A DNA stretch of 64,000 nucleotides from Jaltomata sinuosa (GCA_003996215.1 QJPP01001913.1:95544-159543), one strand, 5' to 3'; positions 1-10,837 are shown, counted from the stretch's first letter. The notes: generated by a model not told the origin, from the sequence alone. Made by a program: numbers and translations.

Positions 1-514
1 ATAATAGACTCGCTAGTTGGCGTAAATACTTCAAATGGTTTAACCAATAATTCTGGCGTTCCTTCAAACTTTCCAGCAATCAATGGAGTTACATATGATA
101 GTGTAGAGCCTGGATCAATTAATGCATATACATTATATGAAAAGATGGACAATGTACCTGTAACCACATCAGGTGAAGCCTCCAAATTCTGTCGTTCCGC
201 TAGAGCATATGTACGATTTTGAACTCCACTAGAACTAGCAGTTCCTCTACCACCTCTACCACGACCTGCAGGCACCTGTGGCCCCCTACCTAAAGAAGGC
301 ACCGATGATGATGATGCAGCAATCGATCCAGTAGGTTGTGCCATGCTACCCATGCCCCTTTGAGGGAAATTTCTCATCATGTGTCCCGGTGTACCACACC
401 AAAAACAAACATTTGTTCCAAGCCGACATATACCTGGATGATTTCTTCCACATTGTTTACAAGACTGTCTAGGAGGTCTTGGTTGGGTCGCACTTCCCTA
501 TTCTTGGTACCCCG
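1..514 (-). pseudogene. Gypsy copy A: gag C-terminus and start of protease
   Basis: Reading the minus strand, this stretch encodes the end of Gag (zinc knuckle, then a Gly/Arg/Ser-rich tail) followed by the beginning of the aspartic protease, cut by the window edge. It is nearly identical to 7728-8210 in copy B. The frame is shifted from the gag frame upstream because about one base is missing near 525, compared with copy C near 58730. In the CX2CX4HX4C knuckle the last cysteine codon has become Phe (position about 370). Unlike copy B, A keeps an Arg codon where B has a stop at 7919, so gag and protease were one frame here. Clearly a dead copy. Confidence 0.85.
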
Positions 515-1564
515 CTACTTGTGAGCCTGACTCTCACTCCTTTTCCCAAATTGATTAGCCCTAGACTCTTGAAACCGAGGTGGAGCGCTAGCTGTAGAGT
601 AGGAAGATGATGGCCTAGGCAGTCTATTAGAAAACCGAGGCCTAAACTCACCTTGGGATGGCGTAAACTGGCCCATAGATCTGGCCCTCTTGGACTGCCC
701 TCTTTTCGACTCTTGTGTCCTTCTCCTTTGCCTTTGATCCTCCATCTTTTGTGCAAAAGCTTGTATCCTTGCTATATCCATATCTTTATTCAAAGCAGCA
801 ATAGTACAATCCCTAACCAGAGATGAATCCAATCTATCCACATAATGATGAACTCTATCCTCCATAGTAGCTACTACATTAGGAGCATACCTGGCCAAAG
901 AATTAAACTTGAGACTATACTCTCTCACGCTCATATTCCCTTGGTGAATATTTAAGAACTGAGTTGCACGGGCCTCCCGAATCTCCAATGGCAGATAATG
1001 GTCAAGGAATGCCTTTTTAAACTCTTTCCATTTAGCTGAAGGTGTATTTATACCCCTAGATTGTTTCCAAGCTTCGTACCACAATATAGCCACACCTTTT
1101 AATCTATATGTTGCCAACTCAACTGCTTCCTTACCAGATACATGCATACTATCTAAGGTCCTTTGGATTTGATCAATAAAGTCTTGCGGATCTTCATTAG
1201 GATCTGACCCGGTAAATGATGGAGGGTCCAAATTAAGGAAATCACGTATCCGCACACTAGCTTCCCTATTTGCACCACTAGTACCTGCAATTGGACCTGC
1301 TTGCCCTTGTCCTTGACCAGCAAGTATACGAGTCAACAATTGGACTGCATTCTTTAAATCTTGGTCAGTAGCATTAACCGGTGGTTCTTGGGGTGTTGTT
1401 GCCCTCCTTAGCTCTTCTGGAGACGGAGGAGTGGAGGAAGTCCGTGATGAAGACAGTTGAGCCTCACTTTGATCAGCTCGTCTAGGTGGTGATTTGATGG
1501 TCCCTTCTCCAGTAGCCACATCTACTTGCTTACCAGTACTCTTACTTTTCCTAGTAACCAGCAT
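515..1564 (-). pseudogene. gag: Gypsy copy A: Gag N-terminal 349 residues
   Basis: Retrotransposon Gag, the structural protein that packages element RNA into virus-like particles. The ATG at 1564 follows a leader of about 200 bases after the primer-binding site, the expected place. Residues 1-100 are Ser/Thr/Pro/Gln-rich and probably disordered. Residues about 105-265 form the retrotransposon gag domain (starts RIRDFLNLDPPSF; contains the family pattern YRLKGVAILWYEAW). The rest is an Arg/Ser/Pro-rich linker. The frame ends early at 515 by frameshift, before the zinc knuckle. Copy C (58391-59771) is the nearest relative here. The family is the Tekay/Del type of chromovirus, judged from the linked pol in copy B. 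Confidence 0.9.
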
Positions 1565-1761
1565 TTTTGCTATAATGAAAACAATTTAAAGGTTAGATAC
1601 GATAAACCTATAACATTGGCTATATTGTATGATCTAAGAGATGAAGAAAAAGAGACAACTCCTAAATGTCCCGTAACCTCCTGTTTATAGATGTAGTGCA
1701 CAACACACCCATAAGCAAGACTCTACATAGACACGACTTTGTAGACTCCCTAGGATGACCT
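1565..1761 (-). other. Leader of gypsy copy A
   Basis: Untranslated leader between the primer-binding site and the gag start codon. It holds no reading frame that aligns with copy C. The same leader, diverged, lies at 59772-59965. Confidence 0.7.
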
Positions 1762-1773
1762 GCTCTGATACCA
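1762..1773 (-). other. Primer-binding site, initiator tRNA-Met
   Basis: The minus strand reads TGGTATCAGAGC, the standard complement of the plant initiator tRNA-Met 3' end. It lies 4 bases inside the LTR end at 1778. It fixes element polarity (minus) and the LTR boundary. Confidence 0.9.
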
Positions 1774-2473
1774 CTTTTGTCACGCCTCAAATTCCATTTA
1801 GACGGACAGGCACTCGATGCCCTAAAGGCCCGAGAGAACCAACTTATAACCTGTGATTCATCATGCATATAACTATGACAATTAAGAAGCTTTGACTATA
1901 GATAAGCTGCCTGAATAACAAGACCAACATAGATAGGCCCAAAACTTATGTACACGATCTGGTCATTGAGACCACAACTGTTAAGAGCAAAGACATAAGT
2001 AAGTTTTACTTTAACATTGATCTACAAAGCCTCTACAAGATAGACAAACTTAGTTTAGGTCGGGATAGGGCCCCGCCTTACCCTTAACTATACAATACCC
2101 AAAATATATACCAAAGACTCGGTAAAGCCCCGAATAAACTTGGAGCTCACAAATAGCAGCTGAGTGTCCTGTGCTCCTACTGGGGAGGTCTACTAGCCAG
2201 AGTACATGTGCCTGCGGCATGAAATGCAGCATCCCCATGAGGGACGTCAGTACGAGAGAATGTACTGAATATGTAAGGCATAAAGTAAATCATATGTAAA
2301 CAAGAGTTCAAATAGAATCAGGTATCAGTGCATAAACGTGTAAATAAGAACAGAAGATCACATTTGCTTACACTTGTAAAATCATGTATATTACATTCTT
2401 TTGGTTACTCTTCTTTGCTTTATGATCATTGTAAGGCATGTGATACACGGGACCAACTGATCAGTGGTAAAAG

Positions 2474-2640
2474 AGGAGTCCCATGCTAGGCAATTTAATC
2501 CCTGGGATGCTGCCCTCGTAAATATACAAATTGGGATCGACCCATGCTAGGCTCTCGCCCCTAGGCTTCCACCCATAAGTACACAAATAGGGATCGACCC
2601 ATGCTAGGCTTTCACCCCTGGGCTGCCACCCACACATATA
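2474..2640 (-). repeat. 57-bp tandem repeat in the gypsy LTR
   Basis: The core GGGATCGACCCATGCTAGG recurs with a period of 57 bases (2533 and 2590), with a weaker third unit starting near 2474. The same repeat is in the other copies (8254-8340 and about 60680-60835). In copy B the large deletion ends inside this repeat, at 8254. Confidence 0.8.
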
Positions 2641-3731
2641 CAGATTACTTCATTTAGTTTCTTTAATCTTTGAGATTGTTACTTTGGAGGTTGTAACCTT
2701 TATTGAGCTCAAAACTATGGACCAGTAGTAGAAGTACATGAACATACACTTAAGGCAGTAACAATGATATAAGGAGCAAACGTAACATCAACGTACTGTT
2801 TAGGAGCTTATATGATACAATGAACCTCATTTGGCTTAGAGAATAACTCACAAAGCTTGCTGTTGAAAGTACCTTTACTAGGAAACTCACTTCGTTGGTA
2901 ACAACACAAATATAAGAGTTCATGCCAAGGAATATGAAACTGAGAAACCTTACATACCTTGTTGTGTAACTCGGATATTACAACGAATTAAGCTTCCCTC
3001 TTTCAGATTATTTATCTACAATGAAATATGTGGCAAAACTAGTATTAGTAGCTAGTTAACTGATTTTGGCTACTTGATCCCACTAAATCAGTAACTAGGC
3101 AGTAAGCTCGTAATTGATCAAACCAAGAGTGTTCCTTTCACCTCTTCTCTTCTAAACATATCTACATACTGTACGACCTTCTCATAAGGTCCCTTGAAAC
3201 TCTTTCGACTTCACAACATATACCAAACAACATACAAAGGTGTGCAGGCAGCAAGTTAACATAACACCCAATTAAGTGGTGTATTACCACACCCTCCTTC
3301 CATACTTCAATACAACTTCACACACCCTTTTACAAGTTCAACCAAGCTGTCCCAAATATATACACATAAAACTGCTCCTAAAACAATCCCAAACATCCTT
3401 CAACATAATAAGAAAGTATTTTAACTCAAGGGTTCCAATCACTACCCCATGGTTCTTGACACAAACACATACAGAATTCTCCATCAAACTTGCATATAAA
3501 AAGGGGTAAAAATGGGCAGTAACTTTACCTTAAATTCTGAAAATCTGTCCTCCTAACTTGTACTTCTTCAAGAGCTTGAACTCCCCTTCAACTTAGCTTG
3601 AAAATAGGGAGAATACTTAAGATCCCTAATGGTATTTTATGGCTGCTATGTGAAGCTAAGAGAGAGAGAAAGAAAGAACTTCTAAAATCTGTTTTTTTCA
3701 AGTTAAAATGAGTGAAATGAGCTGGTCTTAA

Positions 3732-3745
3732 CCCCTTTAAAGGGG
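3732..3745 (-). promoter_or_regulatory. Candidate TATA-like element in gypsy LTR
   Basis: CCCCTTTAAAGGGG is a perfect 14-bp palindrome with a TTTAAA core. It lies just downstream, in element orientation, of the inverted-repeat array at 3795-4036 and upstream of a pyrimidine-rich tract suitable for a start site. Copy C keeps the TTTAAA. The function is inferred from position. Confidence 0.4.
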
Positions 3746-3794
3746 GGCTGCTTTGGCCGACTTTCCTTGCTCATTTTGAGCCACAAAATGTCAA

Positions 3795-4036
3795 GAAGGT
3801 GATACACCTACTTGGCCATTTTACATGGGCTTTGTTGGACTTAACCTTATTGGACCTTGGCTGCCAATTCTTTCCCTTTCTTTCACTTCTTTGGGCCAGA
3901 AATTATTCAAGTGGGTGATGGGTGTACCTGGCCCTCTAAGCTAGTCAAAATAGCCTTAGTAGGTGATGCACCTACCTAGTTCTTTAGGCTGGTCAATAAG
4001 TCAAAGTAGGTGATGCACCTACTTGTCACCTACTAG
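3795..4036 (-). repeat. Array of short inverted repeats in U3
   Basis: Several copies of the word AGTAGGTGATGCACCTACT and variants occur near 3795, 3911, 3958 and 4005, with half-words such as CACCTACT at 4026. Each full word is an 8-bp perfect inverted repeat around a 3-base centre. The array is preserved in the LTRs of copies B and C. It lies 300-550 bases from the 5' end of the LTR, where enhancers are normally found. Confidence 0.75.
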
Positions 4037-4344
4037 CTTAGTTAAGTCAAGCAAGCAGCTCTCTTATTTTATTCTATTTTCTAATTTCTAATCCCTTTTG
4101 CTTTACCTTAACACTTCACCCTAAATATTTACTCAAATACAACCTTACCATCTCGAGTTTAAATACTTTTGTCGAGGTTAACTTGGCCGTTTACGTGCTG
4201 AACTGAATGGGGCATTACAGCACCTCCCAATACACATTAAACTATCACTGCTGATATAATAAACTCGGTCCCTCACCTATATGACAAGGCTATATCAAGT
4301 GATATATGAATAGGACTAGTATATGCGGAATACGGGATGTTACA

Positions 4345-4357
4345 TCCTCCCCTTCTT
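4345..4357 (-). other. Polypurine tract of gypsy copy B
   Basis: The minus strand reads AAGAAGGGGAGGA directly before the TGTAACATC start of the LTR. This is the plus-strand primer site expected at the 3' end of an LTR element. Confidence 0.85.
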
Positions 4358-4505
4358 AGGAACATTCATCCTCGAATGATATTAAAGTTAACCAGCCCAA
4401 ACAAGCTCAAGCCTAAGTTAAGTACCACTATTAGACAGATAAGATATATAGACTTATACTTACTCGTTAATGCCTCAACTAGACACTTCCACCTTTCTCA
4501 TCGGA

Positions 4506-4898
4506 CTAAAATAGATAAGGATACTTGGATTTCATCGCTTCTTTCGCTTCCCATGTAACTTCTTCTACTTGTTGGTTTCTCCACAGTACTTTTATGGAAG
4601 CTACTTCCTTATTTCTTAGCCTCTTAACTTGGCGATCCAAAATAGCAATGGGTACTTCTTCATAAGTGAGATCTCCCATAACTTGTACATCTTCAGTAGG
4701 AGTAATACGAGATGGGTCACCTCTACACTTTCGAAGCATTGAGACATGAAATACCGGATGGAAAAGCATTTGGGGTAGCTCTAACTCATATGCAACTTGT
4801 CCAACTCTTCGAATAATATTATATGGCCCTATATAGCGTGGACTTAACTTTCCCTTTTTACCAAATCTCATCACCCCTTTCATTGGTGACACCTTCAA
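4506..4898 (-). pseudogene. Gypsy copy B: integrase C-terminus with chromodomain
   Basis: Last part of the polyprotein: the integrase GPY/F-like region (RYIGPYNIIRRVGQVAYEL) followed by a chromodomain-like segment of about 50 residues. The chromodomain is what assigns the family to the chromoviruses (Tekay/Del); such domains are known to steer integration to heterochromatin. The final frame stops at Phe through a TAG. Copy D has a Gln codon at the same place and continues 18 residues further, so this is a C-to-T loss of the tail. Confidence 0.88.
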
Positions 4899-5177
4899 AA
4901 ATACCCAATCTCCTATAGCAAACTCCAGCCCTCTTCTTCTAATATCTGCATATGATTTGTATCAACTTTGAGCCATTGCCAGCCGCTGTTGTATCACCAT
5001 AACTTTTTCCATAGCTTGATGAACAAGATCTGGCCCAAATAAGGTAGTTTCACCCACTTCAAACCATCCGATTGGTGATCTACACTTCCTCCCATATAAA
5101 GCTTCATAAGGTGCCATTTTGATACTTGAATGGTAGCTATTGTTGTAAGAAAACTCAATAAGTGGTAAATGGTCATC
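4899..5177 (-). pseudogene. Gypsy copy B: central integrase with stops
   Basis: This joins the flanking integrase pieces and aligns by eye with copy D at about 63123-63402 (YNNSYHSSIKMAPYEALYG type region). A Trp codon changed to TGA at 5178 ends the upstream frame. A second stop near 4963 replaces the residue that is Leu in copy D. No frame is open across it. Confidence 0.8.
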
Positions 5178-5483
5178 TCAGCTACCTTTAAAGTCCAATA
5201 CATAAGCTCGTAACATATCCTCAAGTGTTTGGATTATACGTTCTGCCTGACCATTCGTTTGAGGGTGAAAGGCCGTACTTAAATTGACTTGTGTTCCCAA
5301 ACTCTTCTGAAATGATTTCCAAAAATTCGCAGTGAATTGAGCTCCCCTATCAGATATAATAGAGATTGGAATTCCATGTAGCCAAACTATCTCTTTAATA
5401 TACAACCTTGCATACTCTTCAATTGTATAAGTAGCCTTAACCGGCAAGAAGTGGGCTGATTTGGTGAGTCTATCAACTATCAC
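5178..5483 (-). pseudogene. Gypsy copy B: integrase catalytic core
   Basis: Contains two of the three DDE residues: the Asp in IISDRGAQFT and the Glu in HPQTNGQAER. The first Asp lies in the upstream piece (WDMINIDFVTGLP). The order and spacing are normal for a Ty3/gypsy integrase. It is cut by stop codons at both ends: the upstream frame ends at 5484 and this one at 5178. Confidence 0.88.
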
Positions 5484-5795
5484 TCATATAGAGTAAAACT
5501 TCCAAAATGAGCGAGGCAGACCAGTGACAAAATCTATGTTGATCATGTCCCACTTCCAAATTAGAAGGTCTATATGTTGCATATAACCTCCAGGCTTTTG
5601 GTGCTCTACTTTAACTTGTTGACAATTTGGACATTGAGAAATAAATTCTGCAATGTTCTTCTTCATGTCACTCCACCAATACACTCCTTTCAAGTCATGA
5701 TACATTTTAGTTGAGCCCGGATGGATAGAATATCTTGAATGATGTGCTTCTGTCATAATTCTCTCCCTTAGTCCATCTATATTAGGCACACACAA
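5484..5795 (-). pseudogene. Gypsy copy B: integrase zinc domain and first Asp
   Basis: Holds the HHCC zinc-binding domain (HH near the start, CPNC in the middle) and the first catalytic Asp. Compared with copy D (63659-63898) it is well conserved. About 25 bases between 5796 and 5822 no longer align with a continuous frame, which breaks the link to RNase H. Confidence 0.87.
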
Positions 5796-5822
5796 TCTGT
5801 TTTGGCACTAGAGTACTTTGTT

Positions 5823-6677
5823 TTACGTAAGCTCAAATGCCTTTGTCACCCCTTTTTGTACATTCTCCTTAAGCTTTAATAGAATAGGATCCTTATATTG
5901 CTTCTCTTTTACTTCGACTACTAATGAGGATTCTGCTGCATTTTGCACAATAATCCCTTCATCTTGAGATTCAAGAAGGCGAATCCCCAAGCTAGCTAGT
6001 TGGTATAGATCCTTAGCTATTCTTTGTCTTTCCATGGACTGCCCATAGGTGTTTGCCATTGTCATACGACTTAAAGCATCAGCCACCACATTTGCTTTTC
6101 CCGGATGATACAAGATATCAACATCATAATCTTTTAATAACTCAAGCCATCTTCGCTGCCTCAGATTCAGATTCTTCTGCTTAAATATATATTGCAAGCT
6201 CTTATGGTCCGTATATATGTCAACATGAACCCCATACAAGTAGTGGCGCCATATCTTTAAAGCAAATACAACCGCTGCTAGCTCTAGATCATGGGTTGGA
6301 TAATTTTTCTCATGTGGCCGCAACTGTCTTGAGGCATAAACTATTACTTTACCATGCTGCATCAATACGCATCCTAAGCCCACTCCTGACGCATCACAAT
6401 ACACTGCATACCCTTCTATGCCTTCTGGAAGTACCAATATAGGTGTAGAAGTCAACTTATTTCTCAGCTCTTGGAAGCTTCTTTCGCATGCATCACTCCA
6501 TTGGAACTTGGCTGCCTTGTGTGTTAGCTTTGTTAAGGGTGCAGAAATAGAGGAAAATCCCTCAACGAACCTTCTATAATAACCTGCCAACCCAAGGAAA
6601 CTACGAACCTTCGTAGGTGTTGTAGGTCTTGGCCAGTTCTTCACGGCTTCTATCTTTTGAGTATCAACCTTATTCAT
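5823..6677 (-). pseudogene. Gypsy copy B: RT thumb and RNase H
   Basis: Residues 1-85 are the RT connection (SFLGLAGYYRRFVEGFS). RNase H follows, with its first catalytic Asp in YCDASGVG (residue 95) and the later TDHKSLQY and VADALSR motifs. About 60 residues then lead to the integrase. The frame is separated from the RT frame by a Gly-to-stop change plus a one-base loss near 6670, so the ATG at 6677 is a chance start. Confidence 0.9.
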
Positions 6678-7315
6678 TCATCAGAGACAATATGACCTAA
6701 GAATGCCATAGATTTTAACCAAAACTCACATTTAGAAAACTTTGCATATAGCTTACGATCACGAAGAACCTGTAACACCTGCCACAAGTGATTAGCATGG
6801 TCCTCCTTTGATCTTGAATAGACCAAGATATCATCTATGAATACAATCACAAACACGTCCAAGAATGGCTTGAACACCCTATTCATCAGATCCATAAAAG
6901 CTACTGGTGCATTTGTTAGCCCAAATGACATAACTAAAAATTCAAAATGACCATACCGTGTTCGGAAAGCTGTCTTGGGTATATCTTTCTCTTTGACTTT
7001 TACTTGATGATAACCCGACCTCAAATCAATCTTCGAGAAACACTTAGCACCTTGTAACTGGTCAAACAAATCATCAATCCTAGGAAGGGGATATTTGTTC
7101 TTAATTGTCACCTTATTCAACTGCCGATAGTCAATACACATTCTCAATGAGCCATCTTTCTTGCGTACAAATAAAACTGGTGCTCCCCAAGGGGATATAC
7201 TAGGCTTTATGAATCCCTTTTCTAACAAATCTTTTAATTGCTCCTTCAATTCTCGTAATTCTGCCGGGGCCATCCTATATGGAGGGATGGAGATGGGTTG
7301 AGTACCTGGAATCAT
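6674..7315 (-). pseudogene. Gypsy copy B: reverse transcriptase
   Basis: Classic Ty3/gypsy RT: LRMCIDYRQLN near residue 57, KIDLRSGYHQ near 105, FLVMSFGLTNAP near 135 and the active-site FIDD at 159-162. It is continuous with the protease in the original polyprotein; the break is the stop at 7337, where CGA has become TGA. The active-site residues are intact, so decay is recent. Confidence 0.92.
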
Positions 7316-7336
7316 ATCAATACCAAACTCTATCTC

Positions 7337-7912
7337 TCATTCTGGAGGCAAACCTGGAAGCTCTTCGGGAAATACATTAGAAAATTCATTTACCACTGGA
7401 ATAGACTGAAGATCTAGTGGCTCCGCATCTATATCTCTCACTCTCACTAGATGACATATGTATCCTTTGCATATCATCTTCTTTGCCTTAAGATAAGAAA
7501 TAAACTTACCTCTTGGTGTCCCAACATTACCTTTCCATTCAAGGAATACCTCTTTTGGAAAATGGAAACTCACCCTCTTAGCTCGGCAATCTACCGTGGC
7601 ATAACATGAAGCCAACCAATCCATACCCATTATAACGTCAAAATCTATCATATCTAGCTCAACAAGGTCAGCCAATATGTTACGGTCACAAACAGTTACT
7701 ATGCAATTACGATAGACTTTTCTAGCTATAATAGACTTGCTAGTTGGCGTAAATACTTCAAATGGTTTAACCAATAATTCTGGCGTTCCTTCAAACTTTC
7801 TAGCAATCAATGGAGTTACATATGATAGTGTAGAGCCTGGATCAATTAATGCATATACATTATATGAAAAGATGGACAATGTACCTGTAACCACATCAGG
7901 TGAAGCCTCCAA
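7337..7912 (-). pseudogene. Gypsy copy B: aspartic protease
   Basis: Retropepsin with the active-site triad in ALIDPGSTLSYV (DPG instead of the more usual DSG, as in many plant chromoviruses) and the second conserved block DVIMGMDWL. The C-terminal part (VVNEFSNVFPEELPGLPPE) leads into RT. The frame is bounded by TGA stops at 7919 and 7337. At 7919 copy A has CGA at the same place, and at 7337 the family has an Arg codon, so both look like CpG decay. Confidence 0.92.
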
Positions 7913-7918
7913 ATTCTG

Positions 7919-8179
7919 TCATTTCGCTAGAGCATATGTACGATTTTGAACTCCACTAGAACTAGCAGTTCCTCTACCACCTCTACCACGACCTGCAGGC
8001 ACCTGTGGCCCCCTACCTAAAGAAGGCACCGATGATGATGATGCAGCAATCAATCCAGTAGGTTGTGCCATGCTACCCATGCCCCTTTGAGGGCAATTTC
8101 TCATCATGTGTCTCGGTGTACCACACCAAAAAAAACATTTGTTCCAAGCTGACATATACCTGGATGATTTCTTCCACAT
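7919..8179 (-). pseudogene. Gypsy copy B: Gag C-terminus with zinc knuckle
   Basis: Contains CFWCGTPRHMMRNC, a CX2CX4HX4C zinc knuckle that binds element RNA, then a Ser- and Arg/Gly-rich tail. The upstream part of gag is missing because of the deletion joined at 8253/8254. The frame ends at a TGA where copy A still has Arg. Confidence 0.88.
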
Positions 8180-8206
8180 TGTTTACAAGACTGTGTAGGA
8201 GGTCTT

Positions 8207-8253
8207 GGTTGGGTCGCACTTCCCTGGTCTTGGTTGGGTCGCACTTCTCTGTT
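8207..8253 (-). repeat. Duplicated filler at the deletion junction of copy B
   Basis: A segment of about 24 bases (plus strand GGTCTTGGTTGGGTCGCACT followed by TC and similar) occurs twice in a row here but only once at the matching place in copy A (477-500). It ends where gag sequence jumps into the middle of the LTR at 8254. Confidence 0.8.
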
Positions 8254-10040
8254 CCCCTAGGCTGCCACCCATAAGTACACAAATAGGGATCGACCCATGC
8301 TAGGCTTTCACCCCTGGGCTTCCACCCACACATATACAGATTACTTCATTTAGTTTCTTTAATCTTTGAGATTGTTACTTTGGTGGTTGTAACCTTTATT
8401 GAGCTCAAAACTATGGACCAGTAGTAGAAGTACATGAACATGCACTTAAGGCAGTAACAATGATATAAGGAGCAAATGTAACATCAATGTACTGTTTAGG
8501 AGCTTATATGATACAATGAACCTCATTTGGCTTAGAGAATAACTCACAAAGCTTGCTGTTGAAAGTACCTTTACTAGGAAACTCACTTCGTTGGTAACAA
8601 CACAAAATAAGAGTTCATGCCAAGGAATATGAAACTGAGAAACCTTACATATCTTGTGGTGTAACTCGGATATTACAACGAATTAAGCTTCCCTCTTTCA
8701 GATTATTTATCTACAATGAAATACATGGCAAAACTAGTATTAGTAGCTAGTTAACCAATTTGGGCTACTTGATCCCACTAAATCAGTAACTAGGCAGTAA
8801 GCTCGTAATTGATCAAACCAAGAGTGTTCCTTTCACCTCTTCTCCTCTAAACATATCTACATACTGTATGACCTTCTCATAAGGTCCCTTGAAACTCTTC
8901 CGACTTCACAACATATACCAAACAACATACAAAGGTGTGCAGGCAGCAAGTTAACATAACACCCAATTAAGTGGTGTATTACCACACCCTCCTTCCATAC
9001 TTCAATACAACTTCACACACCCTTTTACAAGTTCAACCAAGCTGTCCCAAATATATACACATAAAACCGCTCCTAAAACAATCCCAAACATCCTTCAACA
9101 TAATAAGAAAGTATTTTTAACTCAAGGATTCCAATCACTACCCCATGGTTCTTGACACAATCACATACTGAATTCTTCATCAAACTTGCATATAAAAAGG
9201 GGTAAAAATGGGCAGTAACTTTACCTTAAATTCTGAAAATCTGTCCTCCTAACTTGTACTTCTTCAAGAGCTTGAACTCCCCTTCAACTTAGCTTGAAAA
9301 GAGGGAGAATACTTAAGAACCCTAATGGTATTTTATGGCTGCTATGTGAAGCTAAGAGAGAGAGAAAGAAAGAACTTCTAAAATCTATTTTTTTCAAGTT
9401 AAAATGAGTGAAATGAGCTGGTCTTAACCCCTTTAAATGGGGGCTGCTTTGGCCGACTTTCCTTTTTCATTTTGAGCCACAAAATGTCAAGAAGGTGATA
9501 CACCTACTTGGCCATTTTACATGGGCTTTGTTGGACTTAACCTTATTGGGCCTTGGCTGCCAATTCTTTCCCTTTCTTTCACTTCTTTGGGCCAGAATTT
9601 ATTCAAGTGGGTGATGGGTGTACTTGGCCCTCTAAGCTAGTCAAAATAGTCTTAGTAGGTGATGCACCTACCTAGTTCTTTAGGCTGGTCAATAAGTCAA
9701 AGTAGGTGATGCACCTACTTGTCACCTACTAGCTTAGTTAAGTCAAGCAAGCAGCTCACTTATTTTATTCTATTTTCTAATTTCTAATCCCTTTTGCTTT
9801 AACTTAACACTTCACCCTAAATATTTACTCAAATACAATCTTTCCATCTCGAGTTTAAATATTTTTGTCTAGGTTAACTTGGCCGTTTACGTGCTGAACT
9901 GAATGGGGCATTACAGCACCTCCCAATACACATTAAACTATCACTGCTCATATAAGAAACTCGGTCCCTCACCTATACAACAAGGCTATATCAAGTGATA
10001 TATGAATAGGACTAGTATATGCAGAATACGGGATGTTACA
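8254..10040 (-). mobile_element. Truncated 5' LTR of gypsy copy B
   Basis: Matches 2558-4344 of the full LTR almost base for base. The first 780 bases of the other end, the primer-binding site, the leader and most of gag are deleted. The outer end is intact (TGTAACATCCC on the minus strand at 10040) and borders Helitron coding sequence. The plus-strand bases 10041-10045 (GTATT) are the candidate target duplication; its partner would lie beyond position 1. Confidence 0.9.
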
Positions 10041-10837
10041 GTATTTGTAAATATATTTGATAACCTTTATATCGGAACATATTTCAATGTTGATATGACA
10101 ATTAAATTTGCATAGCAGGTAAGGATTATAAGGAACAACCCATGAGTTGTCAAGAAGTTGTTTTCTAATCTTCACATATTTATCAGTATTTCTTTTTCTA
10201 TAAATTGCATATGATGAGTTTTTCCCTTTTGTTGTTTCATCAGCAAAATCCTTTGGATACTTGAATTTGCAGAATCCTTTCTTTTTTATACATGAATTAG
10301 TAGGGTTCAACTGACCACATGGGCCATGCATCATATATTTTTAACAAGTTCGTGTAAGTAAGGATTTTGATCAGTATCAGAAAGCTCAGCAGAAATAATT
10401 TGGTCATATGATTCAGGGGTGACTAACTTGAAATTATCACTAAAAATCAGAAGAAAATGAGCATGTGGAAGGCCACATTTCTGAAACTCGATAGTGTACA
10501 TAAATGCAACTACTTTCCCAAATATGTTTCTTCTTAATATATCTATTTTTAGCTCCTCAACTTTTGCTTTAAATACTCGACAAATCTAATCAGGTCTATT
10601 TTGAGCCTCATCAGATGTTAGTAAAAGTTCTTCTATTTCTACCCAAGAAGGATTACAAGTCATAGTGAGAAATATGTTAGGTTTTTTGAATTGCAATAGC
10701 ATCCATATATTGCTGAAGCATATCTCTAGGACCTCCTATAAAATTCACTGGAAGAAATTTTTGTTTTCCTATCTTTGAAGCATCTCTCTCACCGTGTCTA
10801 AGAAAATCCATGAGTCCTTATAATGCATCAGTTCAGA
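10041..10837 (-). pseudogene. Helitron Rep nuclease core (broken by LTR)
   Basis: The minus strand encodes the HUH relaxase part of a plant Helitron. The HUH motif is visible as GLPHAHFLL (His codons within 10457-10465). MMHGPCG and WVVPYNPYLL follow near 10334-10130, then KVIKYIYKY, which holds the paired catalytic tyrosines (10041-10055). HUH nucleases of this type nick and rejoin single strands in rolling-circle transposition. A frameshift lies near 10338 and there are further stops upstream. The gypsy LTR begins immediately after the last Tyr codon, so the helicase half is absent from the window. Confidence 0.88.

Larger units (their letters stand above)
1778..4344 (-). mobile_element. 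Full gypsy LTR shared by copies A and B (2567 bp)
   Basis: On the minus strand the LTR begins TGTAACATCCCG at 4344 and ends GGCGTGACA at 1778, giving TG...CA ends. It is the 5' LTR for gag A (primer-binding site at 1762) and also the 3' LTR for pol B (purine tract at 4345). A normal single element cannot have both, so the arrangement is a tandem or recombined one. The truncated LTR at 8254-10040 is nearly identical to its high-coordinate part; the LTR at 59982-62582 is clearly more diverged. No coding capacity is seen. Confidence 0.92.

Noticed and set aside
336..524. Small plus-strand reading frames opposite gag (also 7737-7949, 8065-8274, 58540-58767)
   Set aside because: They lie antisense to well-supported gag/protease coding sequence and recur only because the copies are repeats.
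2474..2640. CRISPR-like or satellite array
   Set aside because: Only two to three units with period 57 and no spacer/repeat pattern; it is an internal LTR repeat present in every copy.
8073..8333. Reading frame of 86 codons spanning the B deletion junction
   Set aside because: It joins out-of-frame gag with LTR sequence; the composition is meaningless and the frame differs from gag.
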